Assembly (NCBI GenBank): GCA_036171675.1
Contig: JAVHRO010000080.1
Coordinates: forward strand, 1 to 64,000
Source of the DNA: Vicingus sp036171675
GTDB lineage: Bacteria > Bacteroidota > Bacteroidia > Flavobacteriales_E > Vicingaceae
Reading direction: 5' to 3'
Length of the DNA: 64,000 bases
In this document: piece after piece, positions 34,469 to 42,441 of the stretch
Layout: every line of letters begins with the position of its first letter
How positions within the stretch are numbered: position 1 is the stretch's first letter
Position numbers and translations under genes: made by a program
Notes under the pieces: generated by a model
Seen by the model: only the letters and a program-made list of their open reading frames with translations
Database searches by the model: none
What the model was told of the DNA's origin: nothing

Positions 34469-35269
34469 TTATTTAAAGATAAAAAACTTGCCTAAAACGA
34501 CTAATGGTAAAATTTCGAGCGTACAAATGTACAAAATAATATATAAAAATGAAACTTTAAAGGAAATACCCATTACAAAAAAACGCATAAATCTGATAAT
34601 TAGACTAATAAGAATTAATGGGATAATGATATAGAATAAAATGGTATGACTAGCAATATGAGAGAAATACATTAGCGCAATAGCTGGGATTAGTAATAAG
34701 CCTAGCAAATAATTATAAAGTAACAAATTGTAGGAATATGAAGGAAGTATTTCAACTTGAGAAAAAATAATGGCTAAAAGAGCGTTAAACAAAAATTTAA
34801 GTGCATAGCTCAATATAACTAAACCAACTATTTGAAGGAATAATAATAAACCCACATCAAGCCGACCATAACGAATACTTACGGAATAAATTAACAAAGA
34901 AGTAGTGAATAAAAAAATCAAGAATAACCCTAAATTTACTCGATGAAAAAACACTTTTTCATCTCTAACAACTTCATTAGCGGAGTAATATGAAAATAAC
35001 GACTTGTAAATTTGATTAAACCGATTTATTCCAAATGCCCTTATAAACGCCAATATTAAAACGGAAATTGTTAATATTATTGATGGCCATGTTGTGTTCA
35101 CCGCAACATTTATAGTTGGTTGAAAAGATATTTTTTGATCTTGTTTTAAAAGTTTTGTAGTATTAACCTTAACTTTTCGAACCGGGATTTTGCTGGTATT
35201 GCCTAATTCAAAAGCCACTGAATCTTGAACTATGGTGTCGTTTTGTATGATGGTGGTTGGGGTTGGCAC
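34469..35269 (-). CDS. DUF4271 integral membrane protein
   Basis: 266 residues. About 60 soluble N-terminal residues are followed by six or more spans (SIILTISVLILAFIRAF; LFLIFLFTTSLLIYSV; LLLFLQIVGLVILSYALKF; IIPLILISLIIRFMRFF; IILYICTLEILPLVVL). The family is widespread in Bacteroidota beside hemD; its function is unknown. The stop lies 34 nt before hemD's start. Confidence 0.82.
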   Translation of the reverse strand: MPTPTTIIQNDTIVQDSVAFELGNTSKIPVRKVKVNTTKLLKQDQKISFQPTINVAVNTTWPSIILTISVLILAFIRAFGINRFNQIYKSLFSYYSANEVVRDEKVFFHRVNLGLFLIFLFTTSLLIYSVSIRYGRLDVGLLLFLQIVGLVILSYALKFLFNALLAIIFSQVEILPSYSYNLLLYNYLLGLLLIPAIALMYFSHIASHTILFYIIIPLILISLIIRFMRFFVMGISFKVSFLYIILYICTLEILPLVVLGKFFIFK

Positions 35270-35698
35270 TTCAATAAAACTATTTGTGTGTGTTTACTTT
35301 TTTCGAACATAAATTTCTGAGCAATATTCAACTTTTATTCATTCTAAAAACGTTTTCTTGCTAACTTACATAGTAAGACTAACCGCATCAATTTGTGGAA
35401 TGAAATAAATAAAATTACTCATTCCTACAAAAATAGTTTATTTGAAGGGTTTGGGAAATAATTGTTTTAAATAATTATTTAACCCGTTATGCATTTAGAA
35501 GAATTTTTAATAAAAAATTTGTCACTTCGATTGTCTCGCAGTAATGCGGGATGTATCAAGAAGAGAAAAAACTTTGTAAAATTCCATTTAAAATTTGGCG
35601 AATCTTGTTTTTATACAAAACAATATATTGTATAATGAGTATCGTTTCACAATATTCAATCGAATTTCAATTTTATTGTAAAAAAATCAAAATAAAAT
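35270..35698. other. Gene-free spacer before the methionine operon
   Basis: AT-rich, no ORF of note. It contains a dispersed repeat at 35518-35557 (TTTGTCACTTCGATTGTCTC then GCAGTAATGCGGGATGTATC), the same family as 11931-11970. No RNA gene recognised. Confidence 0.6.
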
Positions 35699-35728
35699 TT
35701 TGTAATTAAAATTTTTGTTTTACTTTTG
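35699..35728 (+). promoter_or_regulatory. Promoter of the metY-metX-hom-cysH operon
   Basis: TTTG at 35699-35702 (-33) and TACTTTTG at 35721-35728 (-7, exact TAnnTTTG), separated by 18 nt. Transcription would begin near 35734, about 50 nt before the riboswitch aptamer. Confidence 0.65.
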
Positions 35729-35783
35729 CCCCATCAATCATTTACAAGTTCTGTAAAAAGTTTTTGTAACTGTTTATAAAGAA

Positions 35784-35887
35784 GAAGCGAGAGATTAGGC
35801 TCTATGACCTTCTGGCAACCAACTTAAAGTCCCGATAAAAAGGGATTGGAAAACAGGTGCCAAATCCTAACCACGTCTTAGGCGTGG
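35784..35887 (+). ncRNA. SAM-I-type riboswitch (S box)
   Basis: GAGAGATTAGGCTCTATGAC and CTTCTGGCAACC, a P3 stem (CCAACTT ... GGGATTGG), then AGGTGCCAAATCCTAACC, form the conserved S-box core. P1 pairs TTAGG (35795-35799) with CCTAA (35866-35870). The same CCTAA can pair with TTAGG at 35878-35882, and CCACG/CGTGG (35871-35887) gives a third hairpin, so a mutually exclusive expression platform is visible. No T-run follows, so control may act on the leader ORF 20 nt downstream. Known role: represses methionine genes when SAM is high. Confidence 0.85.
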
Positions 35888-35907
35888 GAAAATAAATAAA
35901 TTACAAA

Positions 35908-36063
35908 ATGAAAACAAAAGCAAAAAACCAACTCAACAACTCCGAGAGATTTTCGAATCTTAAGAACGGGATTACTTCGGTCTTCCAACTTCGGTCTTCC
36001 GACTCTTTTACTGAATCCTTTTCAGCAAAAATGATGTGTTGCATGTGCTGTTGCATGTGTTAA
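35908..36063 (+). CDS. Met/Cys-rich leader peptide
   Basis: A 51-codon ORF, MKTKAKNQLNNSERFSN onward, ends KMMCCMCCCMC and TAA. The last ten codons (36031-36060) are all Met or Cys: four ATG and six TGT/TGC. It lies between the SAM riboswitch and metY in an operon making methionine and homocysteine. A perfect 8-bp hairpin (TACATCTT/AAGATGTA) starts at the stop codon. The middle of the frame is built from a tandem 14-bp repeat (ACTTCGGTCTTCC-N twice, 35974-36001). I infer a ribosome-stalling attenuation peptide; no protein function is expected. Confidence 0.7.
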   Translation: MKTKAKNQLNNSERFSNLKNGITSVFQLRSSDSFTESFSAKMMCCMCCCMC

Positions 36064-36105
36064 TACATCTTTATTTCAAATAACATTCTCGAAAATTAAG
36101 ATGTA
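36064..36105 (+). promoter_or_regulatory. Hairpin immediately after the leader-peptide stop
   Basis: TACATCTT (36064-36071) pairs with AAGATGTA (36098-36105). A small internal stem TTATTT-C-AAATAA (36071-36083) competes with its base. A ribosome halted in the Met/Cys tract (36031-36060) would cover or leave free the left arm. No convincing terminator T-run is seen before metY, so the output (transcription or translation) is unclear. Confidence 0.4.
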
Positions 36106-36201
36106 GGTTTTCCTAAAGGAACAACCATATCCTGTAATAGCTATTTTTTCAAAAATCAGTAAACCAATTAATTATTTATAAATCTTAAAAACTAAATTAT
36201 C

Positions 36202-37545
36202 ATGAGCACAACAAAAAATTTAAAATTCGAAACATTACAATTGCATGCAGGTCACGATGTTGACCAAACAACCAATTCAAGAGCAGTTCCAATTTATCAA
36301 ACTGCTTCTTACACGTTTAACAGTGCCGAACATGCTGCCAATTTATTTGGATTAAAAGAGTTCGGAAACATATACACCCGTATTGGAAACCCCACTACCG
36401 ACGTGTTTGAAAAACGTATTGCAGCGTTAGAAGGAGGTGTGGCAGCTTTGGCAACATCGTCAGGACAAGCAGCACAATTTTTAGCCTTAAACAATATTTT
36501 ACAGGCTGGCGATAACTTTGTAACCTCTCCATTTTTATATGGCGGAACTTACAACCAGTTTAAAGTGGCTTTTAAACGATTAGGTGTTGAATCTCGTTTT
36601 GCAAAATCGGACAAACTAGAAGATTTTGAAAAACTCATCGACCAAAATACCAAAGCGTTGTATTTAGAAACCATCGGAAATCCGGGCTTTAATATTCCTG
36701 ATTTTGATGCCATTATTGCCTTAGCCAAAAAATATGACATTCCTGTGGTGGTTGACAATACCTTTGGTGCAGGAGGTTATTTATTCCGACCTATCGAGCA
36801 TGGTGCAACTATTGTCGTGGCTTCGGCAACCAAATGGATTGGCGGACACGGAACTACCATAGGCGGTGTAATTGTTGATGGTGGAAACTACAACTGGGGA
36901 AATGGAAAATATCCTCAATTTACCGAACCAAGCGAAGGTTATCATGGATTAAAATTCTGGGATGTTTTTGGAACCGATGGTCCTTTTGGCAACATAGCTT
37001 TTATAATTAGAGCAAGAGTGGAAGGGTTGAGAGATTTCGGAACAGCATTATCACCATTTAATTCTTTTCAATTGATTCAAGGCTTAGAAACACTTTCTTT
37101 ACGAGTTGAACGCCATGTAGAGAATGCATTGAATTTGGCAACTTGGTTAGAAAATCATCCACAAGTGGAAAAAGTGAACTATCCAGGATTGGCTTCTTCG
37201 CCATACTACACGTTAGCCAAAAAATACCTGAAAAATGGTTTTGGTGGAGTGTTGAGTTTTGAACTAAAAGGCAGCAAAGAAAATGCCATCAAATTTATCG
37301 ATTCGTTAGAATTGGTGAGCCATTTGGCGAATGTTGGTGATGCTAAAACTTTAATTATTCAACCATCGGCAACAACACATCAACAATTAAGTATTGATGA
37401 ACAATTGGCTGCCGGAGTTACCCCAAACTTGCTAAGAGTTTCTGTTGGAATTGAAAACATTTTGGACATCAAAGCCGATTTTGAACAAGCCTTTAAAAAA
37501 GTGGCTATAGCTTCAATAGCAACATCAGAAACCATTTTAAATTAA
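36202..37545 (+). CDS. metY: O-acetylhomoserine sulfhydrylase (aminocarboxypropyltransferase)
   Basis: 447 residues, Cys/Met-metabolism PLP family. It makes homocysteine from O-acetylhomoserine and sulfide. Substrate and PLP features: QTASYTFNSAEHAANLF, YTRIGNPTTDVFEKR, ATSSGQAAQF, VVDNTFGAGGY, the Schiff-base Lys K211 in SATKWIGGHGT, and VSVGIENI. Full length. First structural gene of the operon, 138 nt after the leader ORF and 3 nt before metX. Confidence 0.95.
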   Translation: MSTTKNLKFETLQLHAGHDVDQTTNSRAVPIYQTASYTFNSAEHAANLFGLKEFGNIYTRIGNPTTDVFEKRIAALEGGVAALATSSGQAAQFLALNNILQAGDNFVTSPFLYGGTYNQFKVAFKRLGVESRFAKSDKLEDFEKLIDQNTKALYLETIGNPGFNIPDFDAIIALAKKYDIPVVVDNTFGAGGYLFRPIEHGATIVVASATKWIGGHGTTIGGVIVDGGNYNWGNGKYPQFTEPSEGYHGLKFWDVFGTDGPFGNIAFIIRARVEGLRDFGTALSPFNSFQLIQGLETLSLRVERHVENALNLATWLENHPQVEKVNYPGLASSPYYTLAKKYLKNGFGGVLSFELKGSKENAIKFIDSLELVSHLANVGDAKTLIIQPSATTHQQLSIDEQLAAGVTPNLLRVSVGIENILDIKADFEQAFKKVAIASIATSETILN

Positions 37546-37548
37546 ACC

Positions 37549-38598
37549 ATGAACACTCAACAGTTTAAATACAACAACAAATTTCAATTGGAATCGGGAA
37601 GAACACTTCCTGAATTCCAATTGGGATTTACTACATTGGGCAAACTAAATGCTGCAAAAGATAATGTCATTTGGATTACTCATGCGTTAACAGCCAACTC
37701 CAATCCTGAAGAATGGTGGAATGGTTTAGTGGGCAAGGGAAAGTTTTTTAATCCTGAACAACATTTTATTGTTTGTGCCAATATGTTGGGGTCGCCTTAT
37801 GGTTCAACCAATCCTTTATCGGTAAACCCGCAAACAGGAAATAAGTATTATCATCATTTTCCAACACTCACCATTCGAGATATTGTAAATGCCTTTGAGT
37901 TACTGCGTCAATATTTGGGAATTATCAAAATCAATACGTTGGTAGGTGGTTCATTGGGCGGACAACAAGCTTTAGAGTGGGCAATACAACAACCTGAATT
38001 AATAGAAAACCTGTTTTTAATTGCCACCAATGCCCAACATTCGCCATGGGGAATTGCTTTTAACGAAAGTCAGCGTTTGGCGATAAAAGCCGACAGAACA
38101 TGGTTTTCATACAGTGATGATGCCGGAATAAAAGGTTTAAAGGCTGCCCGGGCAATTGCTTTGTTGAGTTATAGAAACTACCAAACCTATCAAATTTCAC
38201 AAGAAGATTTGGAAGAAAAAACAGATGATTTCAATGCTGCTTCTTACCAAAATTACCAAGGCGAAAAATTGGTAAATCGGTTTAATGCTTATTCATATTG
38301 GCAGTTGTCAAAAGCAATGGATAGCCACCATGTGGGACGAAACAGAGGGAGTATTGTTCAAGCATTAAATTTAATACAAGCAAACACGTTGGTAGTCGCA
38401 ATTGAGTCTGATGTGTTGTTTCCTGTTTCTGAGTCGGTTACGTTGAAAGAAAATATCAAAAATAGTGAGTTGAAAATTATAGATTCGCTTTACGGACACG
38501 ATGGATTTCTATTAGAAACCGAACAATTAAAAAACATTTTTGAAAATTTTTACATCACCAAAAAACTAAAAAAAGAAATTTATGAGTACACCGACTAA
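37549..38598 (+). CDS. metX: Homoserine O-acetyltransferase
   Basis: 349 residues, alpha/beta-hydrolase fold, acetylates homoserine with acetyl-CoA. The nucleophile is S135 in LVGGSLGGQQALEW; the acid is in VAIESDVLFPV and the His in LYGHDGFLLE; MLGSPYGSTNPLS lies at the oxyanion region. It supplies the substrate of MetY. The 3' end overlaps hom by 17 nt, so the two are coupled. Confidence 0.94.
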   Translation: MNTQQFKYNNKFQLESGRTLPEFQLGFTTLGKLNAAKDNVIWITHALTANSNPEEWWNGLVGKGKFFNPEQHFIVCANMLGSPYGSTNPLSVNPQTGNKYYHHFPTLTIRDIVNAFELLRQYLGIIKINTLVGGSLGGQQALEWAIQQPELIENLFLIATNAQHSPWGIAFNESQRLAIKADRTWFSYSDDAGIKGLKAARAIALLSYRNYQTYQISQEDLEEKTDDFNAASYQNYQGEKLVNRFNAYSYWQLSKAMDSHHVGRNRGSIVQALNLIQANTLVVAIESDVLFPVSESVTLKENIKNSELKIIDSLYGHDGFLLETEQLKNIFENFYITKKLKKEIYEYTD

Positions 38599-39799
38599 AA
38601 ACATAGGGCTTATAGGGTTTGGCACAGTTGGAAATGGGTTCTACAACTATTTAGTACAAAACAACGAAGACAAGCAATTGGCAACCGTAGTTATAAAAAA
38701 TGCATCGAAAAGTAGAATACCTGATACGTTGAATTTTACAACCGATGTAAATGAAGTTTATAAAAACAAAGAAATAAACACCGTTGTAGAATTAATCAGC
38801 GATGATAAAGAGGCATTCAACATCGTAAAAAAAGCCTTATTACAAGGCAAAAGTGTAGTTTCGGCAAACAAAAAAATGATTGCTCACCATTTGGAAGAGT
38901 TGGTGGAATTGGAGCAACAATTCGGCGGTAAATTTTTATACGAAGGAGCTGTTGCTGGTAGTATTCCCATCCTAAAAATCATTAACGAACACTATGCTTT
39001 TGATGAAATTACCGAAATACGTGGCATTTTAAACGGAACATCCAACTACATTTTAACTCAACTTTTCGAGAAAGGAATGGATTATAAGGAAGCATTAAAA
39101 CAAGCTCAAGAAGCTGGATTTGCAGAGGTTAATCCAGCATCAGATGTAGAAGGTTATGATGCACTTTATAAGTTGTTAATTTTAGCTGCTCATGCTTTTG
39201 GTAAATTTATTTTACCCGAAAAAGTATTAGCTATTGGTATCAACAATATAAAACCAGTTGATATTACTTTTGCTAAAAGGAATAATTTAACCATTAAATT
39301 GTTAGGTTCTGTCAAAAACATAAACAATAAACTTACCTTAAGTGTTATCTCAACTTTTGTTGATGAAAGTGACGAATTATACCCTATTAAAAATGAATAC
39401 AATGCAGTTGAAGTAATTTCTAAAAACTTAGGTTCTCAATTGTATAAAGGTAAAGGTGCCGGGTGCTTACCTACAGGGCATGTGGTTTATACCGATTATA
39501 AATCTATTGAAAGTGCAAAATATACTTATAAAAATACCTCATCGGGAAAACGAATAAAACACGAAACCAATCAAACTATTTGGTTGTATTCTGATAAGAT
39601 TGCACTTTTAGAGAACTATTTAGATGATGTTGTTTTCTTTGGTGGTTCTCAAGGTTATGGCAACATTAAAATTGCCGATTTAATAAAAACAAAAAATTTA
39701 ATACATATTCACAATATTTCAATCGTTGCAATACCTGAAAAAATAGTAAAAAAGTTAACTTTGAACATTAAAAATATTGAGCTAATAGAATATGTTTAA
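38582..39799 (+). CDS. hom: Homoserine dehydrogenase (monofunctional)
   Basis: 405 residues, reduces aspartate semialdehyde to homoserine. Rossmann loop IGLIGFGTVGNGFYNYL, VVSANKKMIAHH, YEGAVAGSIPILK, ILNGTSNYILTQ and EAGFAEVNPASDVEG are canonical; the catalytic Lys is in DALYKLLILAAHAFG. The tail (about 300-405) shows GKGAGCLPTGHVVYTD but no clear ACT domain. Many Bacteroidota carry aspartokinase-homoserine dehydrogenase fusions; this stand-alone copy in the met operon probably dedicates homoserine to methionine. Confidence 0.92.
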   Translation: MSTPTKNIGLIGFGTVGNGFYNYLVQNNEDKQLATVVIKNASKSRIPDTLNFTTDVNEVYKNKEINTVVELISDDKEAFNIVKKALLQGKSVVSANKKMIAHHLEELVELEQQFGGKFLYEGAVAGSIPILKIINEHYAFDEITEIRGILNGTSNYILTQLFEKGMDYKEALKQAQEAGFAEVNPASDVEGYDALYKLLILAAHAFGKFILPEKVLAIGINNIKPVDITFAKRNNLTIKLLGSVKNINNKLTLSVISTFVDESDELYPIKNEYNAVEVISKNLGSQLYKGKGAGCLPTGHVVYTDYKSIESAKYTYKNTSSGKRIKHETNQTIWLYSDKIALLENYLDDVVFFGGSQGYGNIKIADLIKTKNLIHIHNISIVAIPEKIVKKLTLNIKNIELIEYV

Positions 39800-39829
39800 A
39801 ATGGCTTTTTTGTTTTATTACGGTGCAAT

Positions 39830-40516
39830 ATGATTAATAAGGTTAAAAGAATTGTTTCGGAAGCTGAAATAGAGTTGTTAAATATTAAATACAAAAAACT
39901 ATCGGTAGAAGAGCGTGTGGAGGAATTGTATAACGATTTTGAGGCAAAAGAAATTATGTTAACCTCTTCATTTGCGGCTACATCAGCGTTTTTATTGCAT
40001 GTTTTTTCTAAAATTAATTCAACCCAAAAAATTTATTTCATCAACACAGGTTACCATTTTAAAGACACCTTAGCGTACAAAGAACAATTGATTAGACTGT
40101 ATCAATTAAATGTAGAAGATGTTTCTGCTGAAAAATGGGAACACGAATTTACTACCAAAGATGAAACGTGGAAAAAAGATCCAGACATGTGCTGTTCAAT
40201 TAATAAAGTAAAACCATTGGAATTAATAAAGGAGCGATATACCGTTTGGGTTTCTGGTTTGATGGAATGGCAAAGCGACCATAGAGCCACTTTAGATATT
40301 TTTGAAGACCGTGGGGGAATATTAAAATTTTATCCATTACTGGATGTAACTAAACAAAAAAGAGAAGAATATATCAAAAAAAACAATCTACCATTTCATC
40401 CATTAATTTCGAAAGGATATTCATCAATTGGTTGTAAACACTGCACAATCCCAGGTGATGATAGAGAAGGAAGATGGAACAATAACCCCAAAACAGAATG
40501 TGGGCTACACTTATAA
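39830..40516 (+). CDS. cysH: APS/PAPS reductase, [4Fe-4S] type
   Basis: 228 residues. It reduces activated sulfate to sulfite with thioredoxin. PP-loop-type N-terminus TSSFAATSAFLLH; the cluster cysteines are C121-C122 (DMCCSINKVKPL) and C202/C205 (GCKHCTIPG), and the catalytic Cys is C224 in the C-terminal TECGLHL. Proteins with the CC...CxxC cluster usually accept APS directly; presence of cysC and cysQ leaves PAPS use possible too. It is 30 nt after hom and supplies sulfur for MetY. Confidence 0.9.
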   Translation: MINKVKRIVSEAEIELLNIKYKKLSVEERVEELYNDFEAKEIMLTSSFAATSAFLLHVFSKINSTQKIYFINTGYHFKDTLAYKEQLIRLYQLNVEDVSAEKWEHEFTTKDETWKKDPDMCCSINKVKPLELIKERYTVWVSGLMEWQSDHRATLDIFEDRGGILKFYPLLDVTKQKREEYIKKNNLPFHPLISKGYSSIGCKHCTIPGDDREGRWNNNPKTECGLHL

Positions 40517-40546
40517 TAGCCACACCATAAATTAAAATACCTTACA

Positions 40547-40762
40547 TTATTCAACAGGAAGTTTAACTTGAATCTTATTCAGTTGCTTGGTTTGGTTATT
40601 GATTGCTTTTGGTGTTGGTGTTGGCGCAACTTCTTTGGTTTTTTCAGTTTGAGTTGCTTTCTCGGACGATGTGCTAGTGGCTGAAGGTGTTGATGTTTGA
40701 GCCGTTTTGCAACTTGTAAAAGCTAATAACACAAGAGCTAATAAACTTACATTTTTAATCAT
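40547..40762 (-). CDS. Small Thr/Ser/Pro-rich lipoprotein
   Basis: 71 residues. The lipoprotein signal MIKNVSLLALVLLAFTSC (lipobox FTSC) is followed by a low-complexity tail rich in Thr, Ser, Pro and Lys. No domain. Convergent with cysH and 30 nt upstream of the permease gene's end. A genuine small exported lipoprotein by its signal; role unknown. Confidence 0.6.
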   Translation of the reverse strand: MIKNVSLLALVLLAFTSCKTAQTSTPSATSTSSEKATQTEKTKEVAPTPTPKAINNQTKQLNKIQVKLPVE

Positions 40763-40792
40763 AACATTTAATTTTTGGTAAAGTTAAACTTA

Positions 40793-42001
40793 TTATAAAT
40801 ATTTTCTGGTTAAAACTTTTACTGGAAACCAAGACGCAATAATTCCAATACAAATTACAATTAATGAAATGCTAGCAAAATCAATAAATTTAAGTTCCAT
40901 CGGATAAAAATCTACAATTCCGCCATTAAGCCTCAATAAACCAAACGTCATTTGTAACCAGCACAGCAACGCACCAATAATCATTCCAGAAAATGCTCCT
41001 AACAAGTTGATGAGCATTCCTTCGGCAAAAAATAGTCGTCTGATTAGCCTATTATTAGCACCCATCGTTTTTAAAATCCAAACATCTTCTTTTTTATCGA
41101 GAATTAACATGGTTAAAGAACCAATAATATTGAATGACGCAATTACCAAAATAAAAGAAAGGATTAAAAATGTAATCCATTTTTCTGTTTCGTTGGTCTT
41201 AAAAACCAATTCATTTAACTCGTGACGATTTTGAATGCGGAAGTTTTTTCCAAGAATTTTATGTAAATCGTTGGTCATATTTTTCCAATTGCTATTGGGT
41301 TTTAGCTGCAATTCTATTGATGAGACTTGATTAGGTTTGTTTAGCAATTCTCTAACAAATGCTAATGAGCCTACCACATACTTGGTGTCGAAATCGGGGC
41401 TTATTGAAAAAACTCCCGATGGGCTAGCATATTTTCGGTTAAATTCGTCGGTTGGTATTAGCGATTTTTGATTGCCTTTTTTTGGGATAATTACACTAAC
41501 ATCTTCTAAAGCATTGGAATTAATAAATAACGACAAATTGTTGGCAATTCCATAACCAAAAAGCAAAAAATGCTTGGTTTCGGTATCCGATTGGTATTGA
41601 CCATCAACCATAAGCGAATCTAACCCTGTAATTTTAAAAAATTGGGGCTCAACACCTTTTAACGTTGCAACAGTTTGCTTTTCGCCGTATTTAAATAGCG
41701 CTACATCTTCAATATTTTCTGTTAAAAAGGCAATATCTTTAATGGTCAAAACCTTATTTTTTGGGAATGTTGACACATCAAAAGTTTTTCCAACTAATGC
41801 AGTGATTTTTATATCAGGGTCGAATGATGCGTAGAGTTTTTCTACTAAAGTTTGTAGTCCGTTAAATGCTGATAATACTATGACCAATGCCATGGTGGCG
41901 ACGCCAATTCCACTTACCGAAATCCAAGATATAATATTAATTACATTGTGCGATTTTTTTGAAATCAGGTATCGTTTGGCTATGTAAAATGGTAGGTTCA
42001 C
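40793..42001 (-). CDS. FtsX-like ABC transporter permease (LolC/LolE-type)
   Basis: 402 residues. The cytoplasmic N-terminus MNLPFYIAKRYLISKKSHNV leads into span 1 (IISWISVSGIGVATMALVIV), a periplasmic MacB-like core domain of about 200 residues, and three C-terminal spans (FLILSFILVIASFNIIGSL; LINLLGAFSGMIIGALL; FASISLIVICIGIIASWF) with the conserved DVWILKTMGANNRLIRRLFF coupling helix. It probably extracts lipoproteins from the inner membrane. Its ATPase partner is not adjacent. rbfA and hflX lie upstream on the same strand. Confidence 0.87.
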   Translation of the reverse strand: MNLPFYIAKRYLISKKSHNVINIISWISVSGIGVATMALVIVLSAFNGLQTLVEKLYASFDPDIKITALVGKTFDVSTFPKNKVLTIKDIAFLTENIEDVALFKYGEKQTVATLKGVEPQFFKITGLDSLMVDGQYQSDTETKHFLLFGYGIANNLSLFINSNALEDVSVIIPKKGNQKSLIPTDEFNRKYASPSGVFSISPDFDTKYVVGSLAFVRELLNKPNQVSSIELQLKPNSNWKNMTNDLHKILGKNFRIQNRHELNELVFKTNETEKWITFLILSFILVIASFNIIGSLTMLILDKKEDVWILKTMGANNRLIRRLFFAEGMLINLLGAFSGMIIGALLCWLQMTFGLLRLNGGIVDFYPMELKFIDFASISLIVICIGIIASWFPVKVLTRKYL

Positions 42002-42072
42002 AGTTTATCAGTTGTCAGTTCACAGTTAGCAGTCTTCAAACTTCTGACTTCGGTCTTCTGACTTCCAGCTTT
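42002..42072. repeat. Intergenic repeat (CAGTT and ACTTCGGTCTTC units)
   Basis: Short degenerate repeats: CAGTTGTCAGTTCACAGTTA, then ACTTCTGACTTCGGTCTTCT and GACTTCC. The ACTTCGGTCTTC unit is the one duplicated inside the leader ORF at 35974-36001. Confidence 0.6.
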
Positions 42073-42414
42073 TCATAAATCTTTCATAGCTTCTTCTAAA
42101 GCTTCAGCATAATCTATAGAATCGTCTAAATAGAAAGCCACTTCAGGAGTAATTCGCAATTGGTTTTTTATTCTGTTGCCCAATGCACCACGAACCAATT
42201 TTGATTGTGCATTAGCAGATTTTATGCACTCCATAGGGTCTAATGCACCAAAAACACTTAAATACACTTTAGCAAAACTAAAATCTGGCGACACCCTTAC
42301 TACTGTTACACTTACCATAGTGCCTGGAAACCAATTGGTACTATTTTGTTGAAAAATAGTACTCAACTCTTTTTGCAACAATCGGGCAACCTTGTTTTGT
42401 CTTACTGTACTCAT
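42073..42414 (-). CDS. rbfA: Ribosome-binding factor A
   Basis: 113 residues, KH-like fold, assists 30S maturation. Visible: STVRQNKVARLLQKELSTIF, VSVTVVRVSPDFSFAKVYLS and KNQLRITPEVAFYLDDSIDYA. Length and both termini match the family. Between hflX and the permease gene. Confidence 0.93.
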   Translation of the reverse strand: MSTVRQNKVARLLQKELSTIFQQNSTNWFPGTMVSVTVVRVSPDFSFAKVYLSVFGALDPMECIKSANAQSKLVRGALGNRIKNQLRITPEVAFYLDDSIDYAEALEEAMKDL

Positions 42415-42441
42415 GCAACAAAGATATGAAATACACTTGAG

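Noticed and set aside
35871..35887. Terminator at the end of the SAM riboswitch
   Set aside because: The stem is short (5 bp) and followed by A-rich, not T-rich, sequence.
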